Source: Evansella sp. LMS18 (GTDB taxonomy: Bacteria > Bacillota > Bacilli > Bacillales > Salisediminibacteriaceae). From it: DNA of 64,000 bases. Where the stretch lies: NCBI RefSeq assembly GCF_024362785.1, contig NZ_CP093301.1:620001-684000 (forward strand). Reading direction: 5' to 3'. Made by a program: the position numbers and the translations under genes. How positions within the stretch are numbered: the first letter of the stretch is position 1; the number at the start of each line of letters is the position of its first letter. Below are positions 55,500 through 63,405 of this stretch, piece after piece. A model generated the notes under the pieces. It did no database searches. It saw nothing but the letters and a program-made list of their open reading frames with translations, and was not told the origin of the DNA.

Positions 55500-55508
55500 T
55501 GTTATAAT
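55500..55508 (+). promoter_or_regulatory. Extended -10 promoter of uspA
   Basis: TGTTATAAT (TGn plus perfect TATAAT) without a clear -35, giving a leader of about 70 bases that includes a CGCTGA/TCAGCG hairpin. A separate TTGACA at 55449 is too far away to pair with it. Confidence 0.55.
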
Positions 55509-55586
55509 TAAGGTGGAAGGACAGAACAGTTCGCTGAAATATCAGCGTTCAATCACGGACCCTGACCATAAAAGGAGGTAGTTAAA

Positions 55587-56039
55587 ATGCCAGTACGCTA
55601 CAATACTGTATTAGTTGCTGTTGACGGATCGGACGAAGCAAAAAGAGCACTTAAGAAAGCTATCACTATCGCCAAGGATAACACAGCAAAACTGCTTATT
55701 GTGCATGTAGTGGACACCAGGACTTTCGCTTCCATTGAGCATTATGACAGGATGATATTTACAGAAGCTGAAAAATACGCAGAGGACATGCTGAAAGATT
55801 ATAAAGAGCAGGCTATAAATGCAGGGGTAAAAGACGTCAGCATGATTATTGAATATGGGTCTCCAAAGGTTAAGATAACAAGAGATGTTGTCAAGAAACA
55901 TGAGGTGGATTTAATCGTCACCGGAGCAACTGGTTTAAACGCTGTAGAGCGCTTCCTTATCGGAAGTGTCTCAGAACACATCACCCGCCATGCACGTTGC
56001 GATGTATTGATCGTACGTACTGATATGGCGGAAGAATAA
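55587..56039 (+). CDS. Universal stress protein (UspA family)
   Basis: 150 residues. N-terminal strand NTVLVAVDGSDEAKRAL and the ATP-binding loop GATGLNAVERFLIGSVSE (G-2x-G-9x-G-S type), so an ATP-binding Usp is expected. The end is ARCDVLIVR. These proteins help survival in stress and starvation by unclear means. AAAGGAGG lies 8 bases before the ATG. The next gene starts 23 bases after the stop and is probably co-transcribed. Confidence 0.95.
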   Translation: MPVRYNTVLVAVDGSDEAKRALKKAITIAKDNTAKLLIVHVVDTRTFASIEHYDRMIFTEAEKYAEDMLKDYKEQAINAGVKDVSMIIEYGSPKVKITRDVVKKHEVDLIVTGATGLNAVERFLIGSVSEHITRHARCDVLIVRTDMAEE

Positions 56040-56062
56040 GCTATTCTTCAGGAGGTATAGTT

Positions 56063-56380
56063 TTGTCTTCGATAAAATTTGCTTTCGATTCCCGTCTGGG
56101 TATTTCCATCCCTCAGCTTAAAACAGACTGGGAAGAACTTGATCCCGCTTTGCAGGAGAAAACTCTGGCAGAATGGGAAAATGTACGTGGAGATATTCCA
56201 GAACGAATTAAGTCTCTGGAACAAAAAATAAACAAGCTGCAGCAGGATTTGTACGAAGAAGAGAATTTCGAACGCAGCTGCCTGCTGAACAGCAGGATCG
56301 CCGAACTTGCATCAGTAATTAATGATCTCTGGATCTGGTACAGAACCGGTGAAGAAGTGAAAGTAAAAACACATTCCTGA
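56063..56380 (+). CDS. Hypothetical protein downstream of uspA
   Basis: 105 residues, TTG start 7 bases after AGGAGG. The middle is a predicted coiled coil (PERIKSLEQKINKLQQDLYE); the rest is hydrophilic, with an aromatic patch NDLWIWYRTGEE. No catalytic motif or membrane segment. Its place in one transcript with uspA and the shared terminator suggest a related stress role, but this is only context. Family not recognised. Confidence 0.72.
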   Translation: MSSIKFAFDSRLGISIPQLKTDWEELDPALQEKTLAEWENVRGDIPERIKSLEQKINKLQQDLYEEENFERSCLLNSRIAELASVINDLWIWYRTGEEVKVKTHS

Positions 56381-56387
56381 TTTTTAC

Positions 56388-56414
56388 AGCCTCCTGTCGC
56401 AAATACAGGAGGCT
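56388..56414. terminator. Bidirectional terminator between the uspA unit and the EcsC gene
   Basis: AGCCTCCTGT/ACAGGAGGCT with a 7-base loop between convergent genes. U-rich sequence occurs on both sides. Confidence 0.85.
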
Positions 56415-56418
56415 GCAG

Positions 56419-57255
56419 TTATTTATTCTTCTTTTCCAGCAAATATCTTTTTTGATAAAAAACATGCGAGGCTTCTGCCACATGCCGGGCAAACGAGAAA
56501 TTAACCCCTGCTCCAACAGCTGCTCCAATCAGCGGGACTCCCTGAACTGTTTTTCTTCTGAGCAATCCTAAAGCAAGCAGCTTTCCTGTTTGCTTTAACG
56601 GCTGCTGCATCCACACTTTACTGGTTACATCTTCCTTGCCATCGTAAAATATTGCCTCTCCCTGTGAAGATTCCGCTTCTCTGAAAACTTCCTCCCAGGC
56701 CTCATGCTGTAAATGGTGCGGTAAAGATACTGCATGAAAAAGTTTAAGAACAAGCATCATTTCGTAAGGATTCCTTAAATCATACCCATAATTCATTGCC
56801 GTAAGCTGAATAGTCCTCAAATTAACTGCCAGCATCAGAGGCAGATCCGCCAGCATAAACAACAACCCTCCCGCCCCTGTTGCTCCTCCCTGAAACAGAG
56901 CTGCCGCCTTTTGTCTCGCCAGCTGTTTTTCTGCAATAAACCGAAGCTGGTCAATAGTCAGTTTTTTCATATCTTCAATATAATAAATATCCTCCCGGAA
57001 AACTCTTGCTTGTGAAAGGAGACCAGCTATCTTTTTTTCATCAAAGTGCCTGTGCTGGATAATCGCATAAAAATGAAATATTATATCATCCAGACTGGCA
57101 AGAAGTTTCTCGTTCATGGACCCAAGTGATTCCAGACTGCTGTTAAGCATTTTATAGGCTGTGAGCGTAAAGTCGGTTACTTGTTTGGAAAAATGCTCTC
57201 CCTCCCACTTCTCAATCTCCTCCCAGACTTGTTCCTCTCTTACCGACCAGGCCAT
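56419..57255 (-). CDS. EcsC family protein
   Basis: 278 residues from the ATG at 57255, which follows GGGAGGGAGGGG. EcsC-family features: GGATGAGGLLFMLADLPLML and NLRTIQLTAMNYGYD, then PLIGAAVGAGVNFSFARHVA near the end. Two hydrophobic stretches (about 125-145 and 240-258) suggest peripheral or shallow membrane association. EcsC is named from the B. subtilis ecsABC operon, where its role is unknown. Here it stands alone after ackA, without ecsAB. Confidence 0.9.
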   Translation of the reverse strand: MAWSVREEQVWEEIEKWEGEHFSKQVTDFTLTAYKMLNSSLESLGSMNEKLLASLDDIIFHFYAIIQHRHFDEKKIAGLLSQARVFREDIYYIEDMKKLTIDQLRFIAEKQLARQKAAALFQGGATGAGGLLFMLADLPLMLAVNLRTIQLTAMNYGYDLRNPYEMMLVLKLFHAVSLPHHLQHEAWEEVFREAESSQGEAIFYDGKEDVTSKVWMQQPLKQTGKLLALGLLRRKTVQGVPLIGAAVGAGVNFSFARHVAEASHVFYQKRYLLEKKNK

Positions 57256-57313
57256 GCCCCTCCCTCCCTTCATGTTGCCTGTAAAACTATATAATTATAT
57301 GCGAATAGGAATT

Positions 57314-57345
57314 AAAAAAGCCTTCCTTAGTAAAAAGGAAGGCTT
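57314..57345 (-). terminator. Terminator of ackA
   Basis: Perfect AAGCCTTCCTT/AAGGAAGGCTT followed on the minus strand by TTTTTT, 11 bases after the stop. Confidence 0.92.
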
Positions 57346-57355
57346 ATACGTATTA

Positions 57356-58543
57356 TTATTTTGTCAGACGAACAGTGTCTCTCGCTATCATTACTTCTTC
57401 ATTTGTAGGTATCACAATTACTTTAACAGGTGAATGAGGGTAGTTGAGGAATGCTTCTTTTCCCCGGACTTTATTAAGGGCAGGATCCCAGTAAATCCCC
57501 ATAAATTCAAGTCCTTCGAGTACTTTCGCTCTGATTACATCACTGTTTTCACCAATACCTGCTGTGAAAATTACTGCATCAAGACCATGCATTCTTGCCG
57601 CATACGACCCGATGTATTTATGGATTCGGGAGGTGAATACATTAAGCGCAAGTTTTGCTCTATCATTGCCTTCACTTGCAGTGATTTCAATATCTCTCAG
57701 ATCACTTGAAAAACCTGAAAGTGCCAGCATACCGCTTTTCTTGTTAAGAACCTGAATAACTTCTTCCGCGCTTATATTGGCTTTTTCCATGATATATGGG
57801 ATCAGGGCAGGGTCAATGTTACCGGAACGGGTTCCCATGGTCACACCAGCAAGAGGGGTGAACCCCATAGAAGTATCAATGGATTTACCGCCTTCAATCG
57901 CTGCAATACTCGCACCGTTACCTAGATGACAGGAAATGAGGCGGAGCTGATCGATTGGCCTGTCCAGTAATTCAGCCGCTCTTTCTGAGACATACTTATG
58001 TGACGTGCCGTGGAAACCATATTTACGGATGCCATATTTCTCATAATACTCATAAGGAAGGCTGTAAAGGTACGAGTCCTTTGGCATCGTCTGATGGAAA
58101 GCTGTGTCAAAAACAGCTACTGCAGGAACTTCCGGCAGCACTTCACGGAAGGCACTGATACCAACCAGGTTTGCCGGGTTATGCAATGGGGCAAGTTCAG
58201 AAACATCTTCTATCCCTGCTAACACTTCATCTGTGATAAGGACGGAATCATTAAATTTTTCCCCTCCGTGAACAACTCTGTGCCCGATACCCTCAATTTC
58301 GTTCAGGGAACCGATGATATTGTACGAAGTCAGCTTATCAAGAAGGATTTTAACAGCCTGGGAGTGGTCTTCAATATCACCGACATCCTTCTTTTTTTCT
58401 CCTTCTACTTCAATGGTAAAGATAGAATCGTTTAAGCCGATTCGTTCAACAACACCTTTTGTAAGCACTTTTTCTTCGGGCATTTCCAGAAGCTGAAACT
58501 TTAAGGAAGAGCTTCCGGCGTTTATTGCCATGATTTTAGACAT
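57356..58543 (-). CDS. ackA: Acetate kinase
   Basis: 395 residues from the ATG at 58543 ([20 protein letters not shown]), the same length as B. subtilis AckA; the frame is open 45 codons further up but without a ribosome site. AAGGAG is 11 bases upstream. ASKHA motifs: [32 protein letters not shown], and FTAGIGENS. It makes ATP and acetate from acetyl phosphate in overflow metabolism. A cre-like site upstream fits the CcpA activation known for ackA. Confidence 0.97.
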   Translation of the reverse strand: MSKIMAINAGSSSLKFQLLEMPEEKVLTKGVVERIGLNDSIFTIEVEGEKKKDVGDIEDHSQAVKILLDKLTSYNIIGSLNEIEGIGHRVVHGGEKFNDSVLITDEVLAGIEDVSELAPLHNPANLVGISAFREVLPEVPAVAVFDTAFHQTMPKDSYLYSLPYEYYEKYGIRKYGFHGTSHKYVSERAAELLDRPIDQLRLISCHLGNGASIAAIEGGKSIDTSMGFTPLAGVTMGTRSGNIDPALIPYIMEKANISAEEVIQVLNKKSGMLALSGFSSDLRDIEITASEGNDRAKLALNVFTSRIHKYIGSYAARMHGLDAVIFTAGIGENSDVIRAKVLEGLEFMGIYWDPALNKVRGKEAFLNYPHSPVKVIVIPTNEEVMIARDTVRLTK

Positions 58544-58791
58544 ACTATATACCGCTCCTTCAAATTTCTGATTATCGTACACGGCAAGATTACCGCTGAC
58601 AATATTTGTCTTAATTCTACACGCTGCAGTCATTGCACCATAGATAATTAAACCACGGGCATGCCACATTTGCAACATCTGTTATATTAATTTAAAAAAA
58701 CAGAATTATAACAATTAAATACTGATCTTACACTGTTTTAACGTTATAAAACCTGTATTACTCTAACTATAATTTTGTCGATTATAACAGT

Positions 58792-58805
58792 TGTGAGCGC
58801 TTTCC
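58792..58805 (-). promoter_or_regulatory. cre-like site upstream of ackA
   Basis: GGAAAGCGCTCACA on the minus strand agrees with TGWAANCGNTNWCA at all but the first position. It lies 249 bases before the ackA start and about 95-105 bases before a TATAAT at 58705-58710. CcpA activates ackA in B. subtilis from an upstream cre. A second TATAAT next to the site leaves the true promoter open. Confidence 0.55.
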
Positions 58806-58830
58806 TTATTTTACCCGCTTTTGTTTATCT

Positions 58831-59835
58831 TTACCTTAAATGGTCATCAAACCATCCGGCTATCCTTTGCATAATATCAGCAAGCGCCTGTTTGTTCGAA
58901 AAAGAAGGAAGTTCTGCCAGAAGAGCTTGTTTTGGCGGAATTATTCCGTCTTTTTGTTTTCTCAGTACAAGAATACTTTTTCCCCACTTCTGATTTTTAA
59001 ACATTGATTTCGGAAGTTGTAAAAAAGAATATATAATTGCTTCCTTCTTTATATATTCATGCAGCTCTTTCGCTTCTTCCGATTCAAAAATAAAGTTAGG
59101 AACGAGGAAAAACATAAACCCGCCTGGTTTTACGTGGTTAACAGTCTGCTCAATCAGCAAATGATGGACAAATGAATGGCCCTCTTTTGATGCAAGAGTG
59201 AACCTGGATGCCACAGCATCATTAGGATAATAGCCAGCAGGCAGGTCTGTCACTATCATATCAACATTTTTAATTAACGGAGATGCGACACTGTCCTGAT
59301 GGAATAAATCCACAGAGTGTTCCTGGAGGTTCGCGTTTATAAAAGATAATCTCAGCAAAGTTTCATCTGCTTCTGCTCCTGCCCCGTGAGTCTTCGTTTT
59401 CACTTGATTCATCACTGCTGTCAACAGGTTTCCTGCACCAACAGCCGGATCCAGGATTACCTTTGCTTCCCCGTTCTCCTCATAGCCGAGAACTTTATCC
59501 GCTAAGTATCCAATAAATAAACTAACTGCATCTGGTGTCATGGCATGATGAGGCTGTGTGGCTTCCTTCATACCTTTTAAAACAGCAAGCTGCACCGCCC
59601 GGCGGTATTCTTCTTTAGCAGCTGCTCCTTTCTCCGGGAGCTCTTTCATTGCTTTTGAAAGCTGGGCATGGCCTGTTTCTGACAGCCAGGAAGGAATCTC
59701 TTCATGAAAAATCACTTCTCCCATCTCCGCCAGCGCGTCCAGGTATGTATCATCTTTCTCTTTTTGAATAAGGCTTGCTCCATTATCTAAAGCATTAAAG
59801 ATCAATTCTGTATTTGTTAAATTATAATTATCCAT
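58831..59835 (-). CDS. ytxK: Class I SAM-dependent methyltransferase YtxK
   Basis: 334 residues. SAM-binding motif ILDPAVGAGNLLTAV, acidic loop FINANLQEHSVDLF, and a motif IV-like VTDLPAGYYP in place of the NPPY of N6-adenine methyltransferases. A helical N-terminal region (about 1-100) is typical of the YtxK/TaqI-like group. Next to ackA as in B. subtilis, but separated here by a regulatory region. No partner nuclease or specificity gene is nearby, so it is unlikely to be a restriction system. Target unknown. Confidence 0.92.
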   Translation of the reverse strand: MDNYNLTNTELIFNALDNGASLIQKEKDDTYLDALAEMGEVIFHEEIPSWLSETGHAQLSKAMKELPEKGAAAKEEYRRAVQLAVLKGMKEATQPHHAMTPDAVSLFIGYLADKVLGYEENGEAKVILDPAVGAGNLLTAVMNQVKTKTHGAGAEADETLLRLSFINANLQEHSVDLFHQDSVASPLIKNVDMIVTDLPAGYYPNDAVASRFTLASKEGHSFVHHLLIEQTVNHVKPGGFMFFLVPNFIFESEEAKELHEYIKKEAIIYSFLQLPKSMFKNQKWGKSILVLRKQKDGIIPPKQALLAELPSFSNKQALADIMQRIAGWFDDHLR

Positions 59836-59977
59836 TTAATTTCTCACTCCTGAAAAAAATTAACGTTCTGCATTCTAACTATTTTAGCAAAAGATAATAT
59901 CCCGTAAACAAATTTTGCTCACAATTATTAGAGGAGCACGTGTGTCTGTTGATTTTTGCAGCAAAAATTATTTCATG

Positions 59978-60015
59978 TAAAAAGAGAAAAGCCTCTCCAG
60001 AGGACTTTTCTCTTT
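59978..60015 (-). terminator. Terminator of tpx
   Basis: Minus strand AAAGAGAAAAG, inner CCTCT/AGAGG pairing, CTTTTCTCTTT then TTAC, 14 bases after the stop. Confidence 0.88.
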
Positions 60016-60028
60016 AGGTATGTGCTGT

Positions 60029-60535
60029 TTAATTATCAAGAGCTTTTTGAGCTTCTTCTATTGCCCTGTCATAGTCAGGGTGATCAGTAACTTCCTGAAC
60101 ATACTCAGCGTATGTAACTTTATCCGAGCTGTCGACAACAAATACAGAACGGGCCAGAAGACGAAGCTCCTCAATTGCTACTCCGTAATTTGTACCGAAG
60201 GAAAGATCCCTGTGGTCTGATAACGTCTGAAGATTTTCAACACCCTCAGCTGCACACCAGCGTTTCTGAGCAAAAGGAAGATCTACACTAACCGTTAAGA
60301 CCTGCACACCATCCAGCTTGGATGCTTCTTCGTTAAAACGCTTTGTCTGCGCATCACAAACACCTGTATCGATGGAAGGTACAACGCTGATCAGCCTGAC
60401 CTTTCCCTTCGAATCCTCCAGAGTTACCTCTGATAAATCATTTGCCAGGACTTTAAAATCCGGAGCCTTGTCACCAGCTTCTACTTTACTCCCTTTAAGT
60501 GTTACCGGATTACCTTTGAACGTAATTTCTGCCAT
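60029..60535 (-). CDS. tpx: Thiol peroxidase
   Basis: 168 residues from the ATG at 60535, which follows GAGGAGG. Peroxidatic cysteine in [12 protein letters not shown] with the preceding T, and resolving cysteine in KRWCAAEGV. An atypical 2-Cys peroxiredoxin that reduces hydroperoxides with thioredoxin. Monocistronic, with its own terminator. The upstream 940 bases are taken up mostly by the 185-bp array. Confidence 0.97.
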   Translation of the reverse strand: MAEITFKGNPVTLKGSKVEAGDKAPDFKVLANDLSEVTLEDSKGKVRLISVVPSIDTGVCDAQTKRFNEEASKLDGVQVLTVSVDLPFAQKRWCAAEGVENLQTLSDHRDLSFGTNYGVAIEELRLLARSVFVVDSSDKVTYAEYVQEVTDHPDYDRAIEEAQKALDN

Positions 60536-60701
60536 TTTGCATCTCCTCCTCATCATTCCTTTATGTACTTAAAGTAACATATATCAGTTATGAAAAAACA
60601 GTAATATGTCTTCCTGATTGAGACTTCTTCGCTGACGACTTCACTATGGTGTCGCTTTTTGGGTCAGAAGGCCTTCTTGTCTTAGGTATAGGAGCGGAAT
60701 G

Positions 60702-61399
60702 TGGACAAATCATTAAGGTTTCATTGAGATTTGTCCAGCAAATGATTTTCTCTGGACAAATTTCGCCTCCGGACCACAGATTTGTCCAGCATCTTTGCTT
60801 TTCTGGACAAATCGGACTTAGTTATCAAAAATTTGTCCTTTATTTTTACATTTAATGGAATGATTCGACGTTTTACTCACCAATGCTGGACAAATCTTTA
60901 AGTTTTTATTGAAATTTCTCCAGCAAATGATTTTCTCTGGACAAATTTCGCTTCCGGACCACGGATTTGTCCTGCAACTTTGCTTTTCTGGACAAAACCG
61001 ACTTAATTATCAAGAATTTGTCCTGTATTTTTACATTTAATGGAATAATCCAGCGTTTTACTCACCAATGCTGGACAAATCTTTAAGGTTTCATTGAAAT
61101 TTGTCCAGCAAATGATTTTCTCTGGACAAATTTCGCTTCCGGACCACGGATTTGTCCTGCAACTTTGCTTTTCTGGACAAAACCGACTTAATTATCAAGA
61201 ATTTGTCCTGTATTTTTACATTTAATGGAATAATCCAGCGTTTTACTCACCAATGCTGGACAAATCTTTAAGGTTTCATTGAAATTTGTCCAGCAAATGA
61301 TTTTCTCTGGACAAATTTCGCTTCCGGACCACGGATTTGTCCTGCAACTTTGCTTTTCTGGACAAAACCGATTTAATTATCAAGAATTTGTCCTGTAAA
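60702..61399. repeat. 185-bp tandem array of GGACAAAT palindromes (3.8 units)
   Basis: Units start at 60702, 60887, 61072 and 61257, 185 bases apart each time; the last is cut off near 61399. Units 2-4 are nearly identical and unit 1 is more diverged. Each has three successive inverted pairs: TGGACAAAT...ATTTGTCCA, CTGGACAAATTTCGC...GATTTGTCC, and CTGGACAAAA...ATTTGTCC. A linker follows (TTTTACATTTAATGGAATAA, GCGTTTTACTCACCAATG). The period is not a multiple of three and there are no unique spacers, so it is neither coding nor CRISPR. It lies upstream of tpx and downstream of ytfJ. Confidence 0.93.
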
Positions 61400-61440
61400 T
61401 TTACCCTGCAAAAATATAAAATACGTTATTCTTTTACATT

Positions 61441-61472
61441 AAAACACCTGGCGCCTTTCCAATGGCGCCAGG
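61441..61472 (-). terminator. Terminator of ytfJ
   Basis: CCTGGCGCC/GGCGCCAGG with an 8-base loop, followed on the minus strand by TGTTTTAAT, 4 bases after the stop. Confidence 0.85.
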
Positions 61473-61476
61473 CTGA

Positions 61477-62007
61477 TTATTCGTTTCTTGTTTCAGTAAA
61501 AGTCTCTGTTTCCGTTCTCTGCACCACTGTATCCGGTTGCGGTTGCTGTTGCGGTTGCTGCTGACCAGCCATCTGGCTTCCTGACTGCTGGCGGTTTTGC
61601 TTTTGGTTCTGCTGGCCTGACTGCATCATCTGCTGAATTTTTTCAACAACTTGAGGCGTAAAGTCTAAAAGCTTTTCAACCAGGTGTGTGTTCTGGTCGA
61701 GATGAACCATTTTGACTCCCTGGCTGCTTACAACGAGAAATGCGATTGGAGTAATGGAGACACCACCACCACTACCTCCGCCAAAAGGATGTTTATTCCC
61801 GTTTTCACCAGTTGCAGAACCTCTTGGCTGATCAATTACAAATTCACTTCCACCAGCTGCATAACCAAATCCTACTTTAGAGACTGGCATAATGACGCTT
61901 CCGTCTGGCGTCTCAACTGGATCTCCTACAATTGTATTCACATCAACCATTTCTTTTAAGTTCTCCATAGCGGTTTTCATTAAACCTTGTATTGGATGTT
62001 CAGACAT
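61477..62007 (-). CDS. ytfJ: GerW family sporulation protein YtfJ with Q-rich tail
   Basis: 176 residues from the ATG at 62007, which follows GGAGGG. GerW domain: LMKTAMENLKEMVDVNTIVG, GDPVETPDGSVIMPVSKVGF, GFGYAAGG, a glycine run (GGGSGGGVSITPIAFLV) and VHLDQNTHLVEKLLDFTPQV. The last 45 residues are almost all Q, N, P, S and T. GerW is needed for normal lysozyme resistance and germination of spores. Its start overlaps the ytfI stop by 8 bases, so the pair is coupled. Confidence 0.95.
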   Translation of the reverse strand: MSEHPIQGLMKTAMENLKEMVDVNTIVGDPVETPDGSVIMPVSKVGFGYAAGGSEFVIDQPRGSATGENGNKHPFGGGSGGGVSITPIAFLVVSSQGVKMVHLDQNTHLVEKLLDFTPQVVEKIQQMMQSGQQNQKQNRQQSGSQMAGQQQPQQQPQPDTVVQRTETETFTETRNE

Positions 62008-62677
62008 GAATATCCCTCCCTGCTGTTTGATCATTGTTTTTGCTGAACAGAGCTCTGCCTTTTTTCATATGACGTAATACCTTTATTCCTGCAAGGATAG
62101 CATGTCCGATTCGAAAGGAAACCATGCATTTTAATGACGTTTTTAATTTAATTTGCTGAAAATAAGGTATTACTTCAATTTCCGGGGCTGTTTTTAATCG
62201 CATATAATTAGAAATAATCCCCAGTACATTCCCTTTTATCATCCAGACCGCTCCTGAAGAGGAACCCGTTAAAGCCGCGTCTTCTGCGCCAATTTGAGTG
62301 ACCCATCTTAATTTCAGCATGGAAACCTTCTTCAGGAATTTCCTAATAATAGTATGAAAACCAACTACATGGTTTAACAGCTGTTCAAATTTTCTCAAAT
62401 CGAATAAAAACTCATCAACAGTGAACTTCTGTTTTCGTTCTGTCCCGCCCAGTGCGCTGTCCGTATGCTCTTCATATACGATTGAAGGACTTTCCTTATC
62501 CACTGCTATTACAGGCACGTTGAGGGTATATTTGATGATCCGAAATATACTGAATTGTAACGATAAGTCGTCATTTTTACCGTCATGTAAATAGGTCACC
62601 AGTACCCTTAGTTTCAGAAACGGCATTATTAAAAGCAGAAGTATGAGGATGACGAGTATCCACAGGAATATATTCAT
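62000..62677 (-). CDS. ytfI: DUF2953 membrane protein YtfI
   Basis: 225 residues. One N-terminal membrane anchor (about 4-23, FLWILVILILLLLIMPFLKL) and a soluble domain ending in basic residues. The central region VSMLKLRWVTQIGAEDAALT followed by GSSSGAVWMIKGNVLGII is the DUF2953 core. YtfI is paired with GerW/YtfJ in spore formers, so a role in placing GerW at the spore membrane is likely but unproven. GAAAGGAGG precedes the ATG. A structured element occupies its leader. Confidence 0.9.
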   Translation of the reverse strand: MNIFLWILVILILLLLIMPFLKLRVLVTYLHDGKNDDLSLQFSIFRIIKYTLNVPVIAVDKESPSIVYEEHTDSALGGTERKQKFTVDEFLFDLRKFEQLLNHVVGFHTIIRKFLKKVSMLKLRWVTQIGAEDAALTGSSSGAVWMIKGNVLGIISNYMRLKTAPEIEVIPYFQQIKLKTSLKCMVSFRIGHAILAGIKVLRHMKKGRALFSKNNDQTAGRDIHV

Positions 62678-62692
62678 AAAGTCCTCCTTTCA

Positions 62693-62830
62693 TTTCTAAA
62701 GAAAACTCGCCGATTGGCGAGCCTTATAGGCGAAGACAGAGGCGTAGTTGCACTTATACTATAATCCTAAAAATTTTATCTACGCCGAGACTGCTCCCTT
62801 GCTAAAATTTATACTTCCTATAGTGCAAGT
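62693..62830 (-). repeat. Structured palindromic element in the ytfI leader
   Basis: Nested inverted repeats: CTCGCC/GGCGAG with a 4-base loop (62706-62721), GGCGTAG (62741-62747) with CTACGCC (62780-62786), and TTGCACT (62748-62754) with AGTGCAA (62822-62828) enclosing A/T-rich arms. On the minus strand the last hairpin is followed by TTTTCTTT, like a terminator, just before the ytfI ribosome site. I believe similar blocks occur between genes in other bacilli, so it may be a small dispersed element. Confidence 0.6.
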
Positions 62831-62840
62831 ATCACCCAGC

Positions 62841-62878
62841 AAATAAAAAATAAACCTGCACCAGCATGCAGGTTTATT
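62841..62878 (-). terminator. Terminator of sppA-yteJ
   Basis: AATAAACCTGCA/TGCAGGTTTATT with a 6-base loop, followed on the minus strand by TTTTATTT, 22 bases after the yteJ stop. Confidence 0.9.
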
Positions 62879-62900
62879 GTTTTTTAGCAATCGGTAATAT

Positions 62901-63395
62901 TTATTTTGACCGTGGCTCCAGCACAACATGAGTGTCGGCAAAAATATCATGCAGCCCCTTTTTCTTTGGATGAAAAGCAACTATCACATAAAGGATATTC
63001 GTAATTGCCAGAGACTGATGGATATACCTCCCTACTACTTCCCTCATTATTACATCCTTCCAGGCTAAACCTTCCGGACTGTCAGACAAAACTTTAATAC
63101 CCATAATTCTTTTTCCTAAAGTCTGTCCCCAAAATTTTGTTAAAACTACAAAATAAGAGTAACTTACCAATGCAGTGAGAAACCCGCCGGCAGTGTATAT
63201 TCCTAAAGTTAAATCATTCAGGTTAGTGAGGAAAAACAGTGGCGTGAGAATTATTCCATTGATACTTGCAGCAATGGCTATATCAATAAGGTAAGCCCAG
63301 AAACGCATCCAGAACCCGGCAGGTGCATATGTTTTTTCCGGCACCAGAATTTCTTTCCCAGCTTCTTCAGTATTTTCAGCGTATATATCGCTCAT
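62901..63395 (-). CDS. yteJ: RDD family membrane protein YteJ
   Basis: 164 residues from the ATG at 63395 (MSDIYAENTEEAGKE), preceded by GAGGTGGG. RDD features: an aromatic APAGFWMRFWAYLIDIAI with the arginine and aspartate pair, LTKFWGQTLGKRIMGIKVL and KKKGLHDIFADTHVV. Three to four membrane segments. B. subtilis YteJ is linked to SppA and lantibiotic resistance. It starts 10 bases after the sppA stop and shares its transcript. Confidence 0.93.
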   Translation of the reverse strand: MSDIYAENTEEAGKEILVPEKTYAPAGFWMRFWAYLIDIAIAASINGIILTPLFFLTNLNDLTLGIYTAGGFLTALVSYSYFVVLTKFWGQTLGKRIMGIKVLSDSPEGLAWKDVIMREVVGRYIHQSLAITNILYVIVAFHPKKKGLHDIFADTHVVLEPRSK

Positions 63396-63405
63396 TTTTC
63401 CCACC

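Noticed and set aside
58831-59835. ytxK as part of a restriction-modification system
   Set aside because: The NPPY motif is altered and no nuclease or specificity subunit is nearby. Its place next to ackA is the normal one.
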